64,000 nt of DNA from Christensenella minuta (lineage in GTDB: Bacteria > Bacillota > Clostridia > Christensenellales > Christensenellaceae): assembly GCF_003628755.1 (NCBI RefSeq), contig NZ_CP029256.1, forward strand, positions 2,313,585 to 2,377,584, given 5' to 3'. Position 1 is the stretch's first letter. The number at the start of each line of letters is the position of its first letter. Of the stretch, positions 8,146-16,148 are shown piece after piece. The notes below the pieces were generated by a model that made no database searches, was not told where the DNA came from, and worked only from the letters and a program-made list of their open reading frames with translations. The position numbers and the translations under genes were made by a program.

Positions 8146-8167
8146 GTTGTAAGTCCCCCTTTTCATT

Positions 8168-8196
8168 ATCATATCATAAAAATGTTTGGCTTGTAA
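8168..8196 (-). promoter_or_regulatory. Likely promoter of the three-gene cassette
   Basis: On the minus strand, TTACAA (8191-8196), 17 nt and TATGAT (8168-8173) lie upstream of the start at 8145. The -35 is poor and the -10 good. Confidence 0.45.
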
Positions 8197-8264
8197 TATA
8201 TTCGTAGTAAAACCTTTAAAATTCTCTAAAGGGTAAATTAAAGGGTAAAAATATCACAAAACGC

Positions 8265-8294
8265 AAAAGAACCGCTTTGTTAAGCGGTTCTTTT
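8265..8294 (-). terminator. Terminator after tRNA-Ser(GCU)
   Basis: A perfect 13-bp stem (8265-8277 and 8282-8294) with a 4-nt loop starts at the encoded CCA end of the tRNA gene and carries A/T runs on both sides. It may also stop read-through toward the tRNA genes. Confidence 0.85.
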
Positions 8295-8388
8295 TGGCGG
8301 AGAAGGAGGGATTTGAACCCTCGCGCCGGTTACCCCAGCCTACTCCCTTAGCAGGGGAGCCCCTTCAGCCGTACTTGGGTACTTCTCC
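8295..8388 (-). tRNA. tRNA-Ser (anticodon GCU)
   Basis: Acceptor arms pair over 7 bp (8382-8388 with 8299-8305), the discriminator is G and CCA is encoded. The class II long variable arm and the GGTTCAAATCC T-arm are present. The anticodon GCU reads from 8350-8352. It is adjacent to accessory DNA and could be an integration hotspot, although I found no second copy of its 3' end in the window. Confidence 0.95.
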
Positions 8389-8453
8389 AACTGAACTGTG
8401 CCGCATCATTCACTTGTATGCCGGGCCGCTTCCCACCTTCCACCGATAAAAAA

Positions 8454-8544
8454 TGGCGGAGAGAGTGGGATTTGAACCCACGGATGGGGTAAACCATCGC
8501 CGGTTTTCAAGACCGGTGCCTTAAACCAACTCGACCATCTCTCC
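8454..8544 (-). tRNA. tRNA-Ser (anticodon UGA)
   Basis: A class II tRNA with 7-bp acceptor stem (8538-8544 with 8458-8464), encoded CCA, a long variable arm and anticodon UGA within TCTTGAAAA. It lies 65 nt upstream of tRNA-Ser(GCU) on the same strand, so both are probably one transcript. Confidence 0.95.
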
Positions 8545-9387
8545 ATCCAAATACGCTTTAATAGTATAGCAAAACCAAAGGTGCGTTGTCAAGCGCAAAT
8601 TGCACGGTTAAGGCATTTCAGGGCGCTTGGGGCAGGTCGCTGTCTATCAGGGACACGACCGCGCATATCTGGCCGGCTTGTTTAACGGCTCAAGAGAGAT
8701 CGCCGCTGGCCAAACGCTTGCTCCTTTATTTATGTATGCGGCTCATATTCCTGTTTTTTATAATATTGGCAAAATTCAGTGCTTTCACTGCCTTTTCAAA
8801 ATGTGGAGCACGGATAAAATTCTTGCCTGTATTCCTCCTTGTTTTCAGGAAAATCATCCCTGCAAAAGTCTTCCCGTGCTACAATTTAAGCCTCATAGCC
8901 GCCTCTTCGGTAATACCGTCGAACAACCGTGCAGTTCCATTTCATGTAATTTGCTATCCTTTTTTAACAACCCAGGTTCATATGCTTTTTGCAGTTTACA
9001 GGCTAATAACTCAGCATATTCGGTACTTCAGTCTATACCTTAAATTTTTTAGCACGGCATTTTAATGAACACAATAGGAACATTCCAAAATGGCTTAATA
9101 ACGCAATTTTAATACAACACGACAAAGGCCGTCCCTATTCAGGGCGGCCCTTGATGTTGGCATCCTTTATTTAGGAGGCGGCCTGTATCGGCATTGCTGT
9201 GTTTGATAAGCTTCGGCTGGCCGTTTACATCCGTGCATTTGGCCGCGGACACTCTCCGGCGCTATGCTCCCCTTCCGGTGATTTCAAAGATTCAAATTAT
9301 AGTTTTAGACCAGCATAATCTTCCGCATTTAAAGAACGGCAGGCCAGCGGCGTGCCGCGAAGCAAAGCTCCCATCGGTTCGTCCGCC
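8545..9387. other. 843-nt intergenic stretch without a supportable gene
   Basis: No open frame here has both a plausible ribosome site and a recognisable sequence. A plus-strand frame at 8627-9043 has a few protein-like residues near its start (for example LAGLFNGSREIAAG), which could be the remnant of a decayed gene. The right part contains the hairpin at 9127-9149. Confidence 0.4.
9127..9149 (-). terminator. GC-rich hairpin, possible terminator of binding-protein gene
   Basis: GGCCGTCCCT and AGGGCGGCC pair around a 4-nt loop with one bulge. On the minus strand it is followed by a weak, interrupted T-rich tract. It is the best terminator candidate for the unit ending at 9388. Confidence 0.45.
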
Positions 9388-10446
9388 TCAGTAGCCCGAA
9401 TGACCGATATACTCCCCCACATTTTCCGTTGTGATTACCGGGCACTCGAGCTCGATATAGCCGGGGATTTCCTCCCCCTCCATCACCTTCACACCCGCGA
9501 ATATCCCTGCGGGCATGGGGATGGGATAGGCCACCACCGCGTCGATATCCCCCGCCTGCACCGCGCCAAGCGCCGATTCCTGCGCGTCGATGCTCACGAT
9601 GGGGATATCCCTCCCCGCCGCTTTTAGGGCTTGGATAATACCCATCGTCATGACGTCCGACTGGCTGAAGATCGCGTCGATATCGCCGTCATCCGGAAAG
9701 CGCTGCAGCAGGTCTTCCATCTCCCCGAGGCCGCGCGTCTGCAAAAAATCCGCGTACGGCGCGGCGATTACCTCGATTTGCGATCCCGCGATGCCCTGCG
9801 CGAAGCCGATGTGCCTGTCATTGGTGTTGGAAGCCGCCGGAGCGCCCTGTATCTCCACCACCTTTCCCTTGCCCCCGAGAAGCTCCACCATCGCTTCGCC
9901 CGCCTTTTGGCCGATCTTTACATCGTCTGCCTTGACCACGGATTCAAAGTCCGCGGGCACATAGCGATCCACGCATACCACGGGAATTCCCGCCTCTTTC
10001 AGCCGCTCGAAGGCGGGCACCATCGCTTCTTTTTCCACCGGGTCGATCACCAGCACGTCGATGCCCCGGGCAATGTAGTCGTCAATCAGCGCGCTTTGCG
10101 TAACCGGGTCCCCGTCGCCGTTGCCGATCACATAATCCATGTTGGGGAAATACTTTTCCAGTGTTTCCTCGGCCATGACCTTCGTGCCCCCGCCATAAGG
10201 GAAGCGCATGGACGAAACGATCACGCCCATCGTTCCGGTATATTCGCCGAGCGGCTTTTCGGGCACCAGCGTCCCTGCGGCGGTTTCGCTGCAATAGATA
10301 CCGAAATCAACGGATTCGCCGTTCACAGTGTAAAGCACGGTCTCTCCTTCGTCCGCAGGGTTTCCTACCGGCGACCGGGTCATATGTCCGCAGGATGCCA
10401 AAAGCAGCGCCGCAGCGGCGAGGAGCGCAGTCACAGTTCGCCTCAT
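9388..10446 (-). CDS. Sugar ABC transporter substrate-binding lipoprotein (RbsB-like)
   Basis: A 352-residue periplasmic-binding-like lipoprotein. The signal peptide ends in lipobox LLAS-Cys19, followed by a Ser/Gly/Asp linker and a type I binding fold (Peripla_BP_4). Typical elements are the ITGxxx-like strands (VLVIDPVEKEAM), GIPVVCVDRY and the C-terminal lobe IFSQSDVMTMGIIQALKAAG. The start at 10446 is preferred: its ATG overlaps the TGA of the permease gene (ATGA) and GGAGGGG lies just upstream. It should deliver a sugar-like ligand to the permease at 10443-11456. No dedicated ATPase is in this two-gene unit. Confidence 0.9.
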   Translation of the reverse strand: MRRTVTALLAAAALLLASCGHMTRSPVGNPADEGETVLYTVNGESVDFGIYCSETAAGTLVPEKPLGEYTGTMGVIVSSMRFPYGGGTKVMAEETLEKYFPNMDYVIGNGDGDPVTQSALIDDYIARGIDVLVIDPVEKEAMVPAFERLKEAGIPVVCVDRYVPADFESVVKADDVKIGQKAGEAMVELLGGKGKVVEIQGAPAASNTNDRHIGFAQGIAGSQIEVIAAPYADFLQTRGLGEMEDLLQRFPDDGDIDAIFSQSDVMTMGIIQALKAAGRDIPIVSIDAQESALGAVQAGDIDAVVAYPIPMPAGIFAGVKVMEGEEIPGYIELECPVITTENVGEYIGHSGY

Positions 10447-11456
10447 AATCCCCTCCACGCTTCCTTGATGCGCCCTTTGAGCCCTTTGGTGGAAAGCAGG
10501 ATCGCAAGGATGATGATAACTCCCTTAACGATCTGCTGGATATACGTAGGCACGCCTGTCAGGTTCAGCAGGTTTGCGACCGCCGTCATCAGCAATACGC
10601 CCACCACCGTGCCGATCACGCTTCCCTTGCCGCCCGAAAGGCTGGTGCCGCCGATTACAATGGCGGCGATGCTGTCGAGCGCCGCCGTGCTGCCCGCCAC
10701 CGGATGCCCCACATACAGCCAGCATGCCGTCACAATTCCTGCCAGCGCCGCGCACACGCTGCATACGATATAAGTGACCATAATAATCCGCGTAGTGCGC
10801 ACGCCCGCAAGGCGTGCGCCTTCAAAGCTGCTTCCCACGCTGTATACATACCGCCCGAAAGGCACGTAGCGCAGCACCACGGCCGAAAGCACGGCCAGCG
10901 CTGCAAAGAGCACGAACGGGCCGGGCACCGGCCCCACGTTGCCGTTCCCAAAAAAGTCGATCACCGGGCTCGTCACTGTGGTAAACTCCACGGGAATCCC
11001 GTCGCACAAAAGCAGCGCGAGCCCCCCGGTGACCGAAGAAGTCGCGAGCGTCATGATAAACGGCTGGATGCCGAAAAAGATGGCGCCGAACCCGTTGACG
11101 ATTCCCACGATCGCACCGAGAAGCAGGGCGCACAGCACGGCAGCCCACAGCTCGTAACCGAATTTTGTAAGGATGGAAAAAACGATACCGGTAGCCGCAA
11201 GCACGCCGCCCACCGAAAGATCGATGCCGCCGGTGATGATGACGAACGTCATGCCGATGGCAATGATGCCTGTGGTGGAAGCCTGCCGGGCAACGTTCGT
11301 AATATTCTGTACGCTGAAAAACTGCGGTGCGAAGAGGGCGATCAACAGCAGCACGATAATGAGGAGCGCGATCATCGCGGCATTGTCCTTCAAAAAGCCC
11401 GTTACATTTTTTTGTATTTCCGCTCCCCCGCTGGTTGCTGCGCTGCGCCTGTTCAT
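10443..11456 (-). CDS. Sugar ABC transporter permease (RbsC-like)
   Basis: A 337-residue polytopic protein of the BPD_transp_2 family with about 8-10 hydrophobic segments. The conserved GMTFVIITGGIDLSVG and IAAIVIGGTSLSGGKGS motifs of ribose/xylose-type permeases are present. It overlaps the binding-protein gene by 4 nt. A terminator at 11552-11581 separates it from the peptidase gene, so it and the binding protein form their own unit. It needs an ATPase in trans; the orphan double ATPase at 18908-20368 is the obvious partner (inference). Confidence 0.92.
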   Translation of the reverse strand: MNRRSAATSGGAEIQKNVTGFLKDNAAMIALLIIVLLLIALFAPQFFSVQNITNVARQASTTGIIAIGMTFVIITGGIDLSVGGVLAATGIVFSILTKFGYELWAAVLCALLLGAIVGIVNGFGAIFFGIQPFIMTLATSSVTGGLALLLCDGIPVEFTTVTSPVIDFFGNGNVGPVPGPFVLFAALAVLSAVVLRYVPFGRYVYSVGSSFEGARLAGVRTTRIIMVTYIVCSVCAALAGIVTACWLYVGHPVAGSTAALDSIAAIVIGGTSLSGGKGSVIGTVVGVLLMTAVANLLNLTGVPTYIQQIVKGVIIILAILLSTKGLKGRIKEAWRGL

Positions 11457-11551
11457 GATATGGCTACCCCTTTTACGCTCCTTTTTTGCTATTGTAGCAA
11501 ATAAAATCCGGTAAAAAAACTAACATTCTTGCGGTCTTTCTCCTGGGCAAA

Positions 11552-11581
11552 AAAACAGCCGCTTCAGGGAGCGGCTGTTTT
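11552..11581 (-). terminator. Terminator after M24 peptidase gene
   Basis: A 12-bp perfect stem (11552-11563, 11570-11581) with a 6-nt loop, flanked by A/T runs. It closes the larger ABC operon and lies upstream of the second, permease-binding protein unit. Confidence 0.88.
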
Positions 11582-11598
11582 TAAGGAAAAAAGTAATC

Positions 11599-12831
11599 TT
11601 ACGGCTTATAGCTGAACCGCGGGAAATTCGTCAGCGGTTCCATACCGTCCTTGTGCACGACGATCGGGTCTTCCGTGCGCACGCCTGTCAGGTTTTCGTC
11701 GATGGCGGACAGCTCATACGCGAACGTCTGTCCCTCCACGAGCACGTCGTCCGAATCCGGCCCGATAATCGGCATGGCTTCCTCGGGGTCCATGCCCGTT
11801 CCGTGCGGCCCCAGGCGGCCTTCGCTCGGGGATACGATGAATTGCGTGATGCCCTCCTTGTCGGCCGCCGCGCGGATGACCGCATCCGCTTCGCGTCCCG
11901 TCATGCCCGCGCAGATTTGCTCGAGTCCCGTTTCAAACACGCGGTTCAGCTTTTCAAGCAGCTCTACCTTTTCCTTCTGCACATCGCCAAACACATACGT
12001 CCTTGCGGAATCGGAGCAGTAATCGTTGATCCGGCAGCCGTGGTCCATCATCACGATATTGCCGCGCGTGATCTTTGTGTCCGTAGGGCGCTTGAAGAGG
12101 GAAAGCAGGTTGTCTGCCGTCTGTACCATAATATCGAAAGCGATGCTGTGCGCGCCGGACGCGAACATGGCCGCATAGACCAGGCTTTGCGCCTCTTTTT
12201 CGGTGATGCCGTCCTCCATCACGTCGTAAAGCATCTGCGCGCCAATATCCGCCACGCGTCCCGCCCTGCGCATGGTGCGCAGTTCCTTTTCCGTTTTGAT
12301 GGATTTGTAGTATTCGATCATCTGGCTCTGTTTTATGTCCGCGTCCGGGATGCCCTTTTTGATTTCATCCCATATCTCAAGGTCGCAGTACGTATAGCCG
12401 CACAGCGCAACTTTTTTGAGCGGCTTTTTGGCGTTATAGTCCGCAAGGAAACGGCTCAGCTCGCCGCGTATCTCGCGGATATCGTCGCCCATGTACTTCA
12501 TTGCGGATTCCTCGTGCGCCGAACGGATCTGGCTGTCAGGCAGGAAAAACACCGGGTCTGCCCCGGGGGCCAGGAATACGATCTCCGGCTGCGGGTATAC
12601 CCCGTCGATAGTGCGGTAGTTGACCAGCCAGCGGATGTTGCTCATGCGGTAGCAGTCACCGAACACAAGCATCGCGTCCCAGCCCTCCTCTTCGATCTTA
12701 CCTTTCACCTTCTCGGTGCGCGCTTTATATTCCGCGCCCGTGATCGTTTCGCCAAACCCATCCCAAATGCTCTCATTGATGAGCTGCTCGAACTTCGCGG
12801 GTAACATGTCTCTCGTTTTCTTTGCAATCAT
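11599..12831 (-). CDS. M24-family metallopeptidase (Xaa-Pro peptidase/creatinase-like)
   Basis: A 410-residue protein. The N-terminal creatinase-like domain (about 30-170) is followed by the pita-bread catalytic domain. The five M24 metal ligands are visible: Asp263 (MMDHG), Asp274 (YCSDSARTY), His343 (GPHGTGMD), Glu373 (AYELS) and Glu387 (RTEDP). An AGGAGG site lies 7 nt before the ATG at 12831. The enzyme probably hydrolyses an N-terminal X-Pro bond or a creatine-like amide. Its place downstream of a binding-protein gene suggests that it processes the imported substrate, which may then not be a simple sugar (inference). Confidence 0.88.
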   Translation of the reverse strand: MIAKKTRDMLPAKFEQLINESIWDGFGETITGAEYKARTEKVKGKIEEEGWDAMLVFGDCYRMSNIRWLVNYRTIDGVYPQPEIVFLAPGADPVFFLPDSQIRSAHEESAMKYMGDDIREIRGELSRFLADYNAKKPLKKVALCGYTYCDLEIWDEIKKGIPDADIKQSQMIEYYKSIKTEKELRTMRRAGRVADIGAQMLYDVMEDGITEKEAQSLVYAAMFASGAHSIAFDIMVQTADNLLSLFKRPTDTKITRGNIVMMDHGCRINDYCSDSARTYVFGDVQKEKVELLEKLNRVFETGLEQICAGMTGREADAVIRAAADKEGITQFIVSPSEGRLGPHGTGMDPEEAMPIIGPDSDDVLVEGQTFAYELSAIDENLTGVRTEDPIVVHKDGMEPLTNFPRFSYKP

Positions 12832-12929
12832 TTGTTTGCCTCCTGTTAGATTTTTTTTTATGATTGTTTGCTCAATGCAAATTGTTTGACAGAAGCGGTT
12901 TTCTCCTTTCCTTTCGGGCGGGGCCGTGC

Positions 12930-12954
12930 CCGGGTGCACAAAGGCCGCACCCGG
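12930..12954 (-). other. Stable hairpin between binding-protein and peptidase genes
   Basis: A perfect 8-bp GC-rich stem CCGGGTGC/GCACCCGG with a 9-nt loop and no following T-tract. Such hairpins after binding-protein genes usually protect the upstream mRNA from 3' decay, raising binding-protein output over downstream genes. Confidence 0.55.
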
Positions 12955-12975
12955 ACGCGCCCTTCCGCCTGCCGG

Positions 12976-14145
12976 TTAGTTGTAGCTTTCCTCCGCTGCA
13001 AGCGCCCAGTCCACATATGCCTCGGGGATATCGATGTTTTCGCTGTCCACAAGGATGGTGGGCACGTTGATGACCTTGTCGATGCTGTAGCCGAGAAGCT
13101 CGTGCATGAAGATCGCCTTGACCGCCTCGCGGCCCTGGTCCACGCTTCCCACGTCCACCGTCGCGGTGAGTCCGCCGCTCCTGATCTGTTCAAAGCCGGA
13201 TTTCAGGCCGTCCGCGCCGACTACGATGATGCCTTCGCTGCCGTCCCACATTTTGAGACCCATCGCCTGCACCGCCTGTACGGCGCCCTGCGCCATCTCT
13301 TCGTTCTCGCCGTAGATGAAGTCCACGTCCGGGTTTGCCTGCAGGAGGTTTTCCGCCGCCGCCATACCTGAATCGCGCACATACTCGCCGCGCTGCTCAC
13401 CGACGATCGTAAGGCCCGGATATTCGGATACCGCTTCCATGAAGCCCTCGCGGCGCGAGGTCGTCCAGTGGCCGTCGTTGCCGGAGATAAAGAGTATCTT
13501 GCCTTCGCCGCCGAGCTTTTCAGCCGCGTACTGGCCCACGAGGTAGCCCGATTGGCGCGCATTGTCGTAGCTGATGACGGAAGTCGCCTTGATGGTGTCA
13601 ACATCCCACAGCTCCGCGGGCATGTTGAACAGGTACACTGCCGTGCCCGCCGCCGTCGCTTTTTCGTACACGGCGTTCATCGAATCGAAGTCGCCCGCCG
13701 TGCATACCAGCACCGCGTCGAATTCCTTGGTCGCCCAGTTTTCGATGGTCGAGACCTGCGATTCCACCGCGTCGTGCTCGCTCGGCGCCACGAACTCGAA
13801 TTCAAAGTTCACGCCGAAGCGGTCGTGCAGCTCGTTCATCATGGTATAGGCCCCGTGCATGATGATATCGTAAAACTCGGATGCCGCCGGCGGAGTGAAG
13901 CCGATCTTGAAGGTCTTGCCTTCCACCTTGGCGCGTACCGCCGCTTCCCATTCCGGGTCGCCCCACTGCCATGTGCCGTCCGCAGCGGAAACGGCCGGTG
14001 TACCCGCGCCGGCCACGCCGCCGTCCGCAGCCGCAGCCGACGTCTGCGCCGGGCTGTCTACATTCCCGCAGCCCACAAGCGCTGCGCTCAGCGCCATGAG
14101 TACCGCAAGGGCAAGCCCTACCACTTTAAAATGCCTTTTTTTCAT
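12976..14145 (-). CDS. Sugar-type ABC substrate-binding lipoprotein
   Basis: A 389-residue lipoprotein: signal peptide with lipobox ALVG-Cys26, an Ala/Gly/Ser-rich linker to about residue 55, then a type I periplasmic-binding fold (Peripla_BP_4). Typical pieces are KIGFTPPAASEFYDIIMHGA, ILFISGNDGHWTTSRREGFMEA and IIVVGADGLKSGF. It is the binding protein of the operon with two permeases and one fused ATPase. The ligand cannot be read from sequence; the N-terminal PPAASEF region differs from the usual ribose-binding pattern. Confidence 0.92.
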   Translation of the reverse strand: MKKRHFKVVGLALAVLMALSAALVGCGNVDSPAQTSAAAADGGVAGAGTPAVSAADGTWQWGDPEWEAAVRAKVEGKTFKIGFTPPAASEFYDIIMHGAYTMMNELHDRFGVNFEFEFVAPSEHDAVESQVSTIENWATKEFDAVLVCTAGDFDSMNAVYEKATAAGTAVYLFNMPAELWDVDTIKATSVISYDNARQSGYLVGQYAAEKLGGEGKILFISGNDGHWTTSRREGFMEAVSEYPGLTIVGEQRGEYVRDSGMAAAENLLQANPDVDFIYGENEEMAQGAVQAVQAMGLKMWDGSEGIIVVGADGLKSGFEQIRSGGLTATVDVGSVDQGREAVKAIFMHELLGYSIDKVINVPTILVDSENIDIPEAYVDWALAAEESYN

Positions 14146-14195
14146 GTTCTTCCATTCCTCCTGTTATTTTATGTGCATACGCCGTATGCAAAAGC

Positions 14196-15176
14196 CTATC
14201 CTTTTTTATTGCGGTGGCTCAGGAACTCCACCGCCACCACGATCAATATGATGATGCCCTTTACAATCGTTTCCCAGTCCGGGTCCACGTTCAGCAGGTT
14301 CAGCGCGTTGCTGATAAGATAGATGATGAACGCCCCCAGCACCGTGCCGACAAGCGTTCCCCTGCCGCCCGAAAGGCTGGTGCCGCCGATAATCGCCGCC
14401 GCGATCGCGTCGAGCTCATAGCCCTTGCCCATTTCAGGATGCACCGTTTCCAGGCGGGACGCGAGCGTAATCCCCGCGATTGCCGCCATCAGGCCGGACA
14501 GCGCGTAAACCTTGATTAAAAGCTTATCCGTATCGATGCCCGACACCCTTGCCGATTCCTCGTTGCTGCCATACGCCGTCACATGCCGTCCGAACGCCGT
14601 ACACCGGTACACGAATTGCAGGATCACGAAAGCCACGATGGCAATCACGATGGGGAACTGCAGTCCGAAGACGTCCCCCTGCCCGATGAAGCGGAAGCCG
14701 CCCACCATATAGTTGCGGAAGGGGATTGAGTTCGTCCACACATACATGACCCCGCGCCCGATACTCATGGTGGCGAGCGTGGCGATGAAGGGCGTGATGC
14801 GCAGCTTGGTTATCATCAGGCCGTTACCCGCGCCCACAAGGATGCCCACAAGGACGCCCGCAATGATCGCCGGAACGATATTGACGTTCATGGAAAGCAA
14901 CCAGCCTGCCATGCCGCCCGAAAGAGCGAGCATCACGCCTACCGAAAGGTCGATGCCGCCGGTGGTGAGCACGAACGTCATGCCGAAGCCCAGGAGCATG
15001 ATGAATACCGACTGGCGGAATACGTTGGTGAGGTTCGACACCGAAAGGAAGCTGTCCGAAAGGAAGGACATCACAACCATCATGACGATGACGAAGATCA
15101 GCAGGCCGAGAAGCTGCCGGTCTATTTTCTTTTTTGCTTTTACTGCAAGAGGCGCAGCCGTTTCATTGTTTTTCAT
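14196..15176 (-). CDS. Sugar ABC transporter permease (RbsC-like)
   Basis: A 326-residue BPD_transp_2 permease with the family motifs GFGMTFVLTTGGIDLSVG and AAAIIGGTSLSGGRG, a cytosolic basic N-terminus and about 8-10 membrane segments. It lies 12 nt downstream of a second, clearly homologous permease gene. A heteromeric channel made of two related permeases is therefore likely. It belongs to the 17671-11599 operon. Confidence 0.92.
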   Translation of the reverse strand: MKNNETAAPLAVKAKKKIDRQLLGLLIFVIVMMVVMSFLSDSFLSVSNLTNVFRQSVFIMLLGFGMTFVLTTGGIDLSVGVMLALSGGMAGWLLSMNVNIVPAIIAGVLVGILVGAGNGLMITKLRITPFIATLATMSIGRGVMYVWTNSIPFRNYMVGGFRFIGQGDVFGLQFPIVIAIVAFVILQFVYRCTAFGRHVTAYGSNEESARVSGIDTDKLLIKVYALSGLMAAIAGITLASRLETVHPEMGKGYELDAIAAAIIGGTSLSGGRGTLVGTVLGAFIIYLISNALNLLNVDPDWETIVKGIIILIVVAVEFLSHRNKKG

Positions 15177-15188
15177 ATGCCCTCCTTC

Positions 15189-16148
15189 CTAGACCCGCTG
15201 CGCTTTGCGCGACGTAAACCGTTCAAGCGCCACGGCGATGATGATGATCGCGCCGACGATGATCTGGCGGTAGAACTGGTTTACCGATAAAAGGTCGAGT
15301 CCATTTGAAATCATGCCGAGGATCACCGCGCCGATGATCGCGCCGACAATGCTGCCCTTGCCGCCCGCCATACTGGTGCCGCCGATGACCGCCGCCGCGA
15401 TCGCGTCCATTTCATAGCCGCCGCCCATTTCGGACTGCACGGCCGTAAGCCGCGCCGCAAGGAGAATTCCGGACAGCGCCGCGAGCAGGCCGGAAAGCAT
15501 GTATACGCCCACCGTAACCTTGTCGCACGATACGCCGGACAAAAACGCGACTTCGCGGTTTGAGCCGATGGCCGTCACATTACGTCCGAAGCTCGTGAAT
15601 CTAAAGAGGAACAGCAGGATCACGAAAACGATGATGGTGATGAAGACCGGAATGGGCAGCCCCGCGATATAGCCCTGCGCAAGGTAGGTGAACTCCGGCA
15701 CCGCAAATCCGCTGACCGCGCCGTTGGTGGTGGACAGCAAGAGGATGCCGCGCACCACGCTCGACATGGCGAAGGTCACAAGGAACGGGGCGATCTTAAG
15801 CTGCGTGATTAACAGTCCGTTCAAAATGCCGAACGCTGCGCCCGTCCCGAGCCCCGCCAGTATCCCGAGAAAAATGTTGCCTCCCGCCGCGATAATCATT
15901 CCCGTTACCGCGCCCGAATATCCGAGGATCGAACCCACCGAAAGGTCGATGCCGCCGATGGTAAGCACGAACGTCATGCCGAAGCCCACGAGCATCACGA
16001 ACACCGACTGCAAAAGCAGGTTCTGGATGTTCTCCACCTTCAGGAAAAAGGGCGAGGCAACGGCGAGGAACACGAACAGCGCGATCATGACGACCAGGAT
16101 GCCAAGCTCGTCAAATTTTTTGGTCTGTGCGACTGCCTGCTTTTTCAT
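15189..16148 (-). CDS. Sugar ABC transporter permease (RbsC-like)
   Basis: A 319-residue paralogue of the downstream permease, with GFGMTFVLTIGGIDLSVG and AAAVIGGTSMAGGKGS motifs. Its ATG overlaps the TGA of the ATPase gene by 4 nt (16145-16148), indicating coupled translation and matched stoichiometry. It should pair with the 14196-15176 permease in one transporter. Confidence 0.92.
   Translation of the reverse strand: MKKQAVAQTKKFDELGILVVMIALFVFLAVASPFFLKVENIQNLLLQSVFVMLVGFGMTFVLTIGGIDLSVGSILGYSGAVTGMIIAAGGNIFLGILAGLGTGAAFGILNGLLITQLKIAPFLVTFAMSSVVRGILLLSTTNGAVSGFAVPEFTYLAQGYIAGLPIPVFITIIVFVILLFLFRFTSFGRNVTAIGSNREVAFLSGVSCDKVTVGVYMLSGLLAALSGILLAARLTAVQSEMGGGYEMDAIAAAVIGGTSMAGGKGSIVGAIIGAVILGMISNGLDLLSVNQFYRQIIVGAIIIIAVALERFTSRKAQRV

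Noticed and set aside
8586-9065. Overlapping plus-strand frames downstream of the tRNA genes
   Set aside because: They lack ribosome sites, and amino acid content is unlike a folded protein apart from a short stretch. At most a decayed gene.
9631-10773. Long plus-strand open frame opposite the binding-protein and permease genes
   Set aside because: Antisense shadow created by GC-rich codon use; the minus-strand genes have clear domains, signal peptide and coupled starts. The same applies to 11653-12804, 13468-14322, 16154-17023 and 53269-53880.
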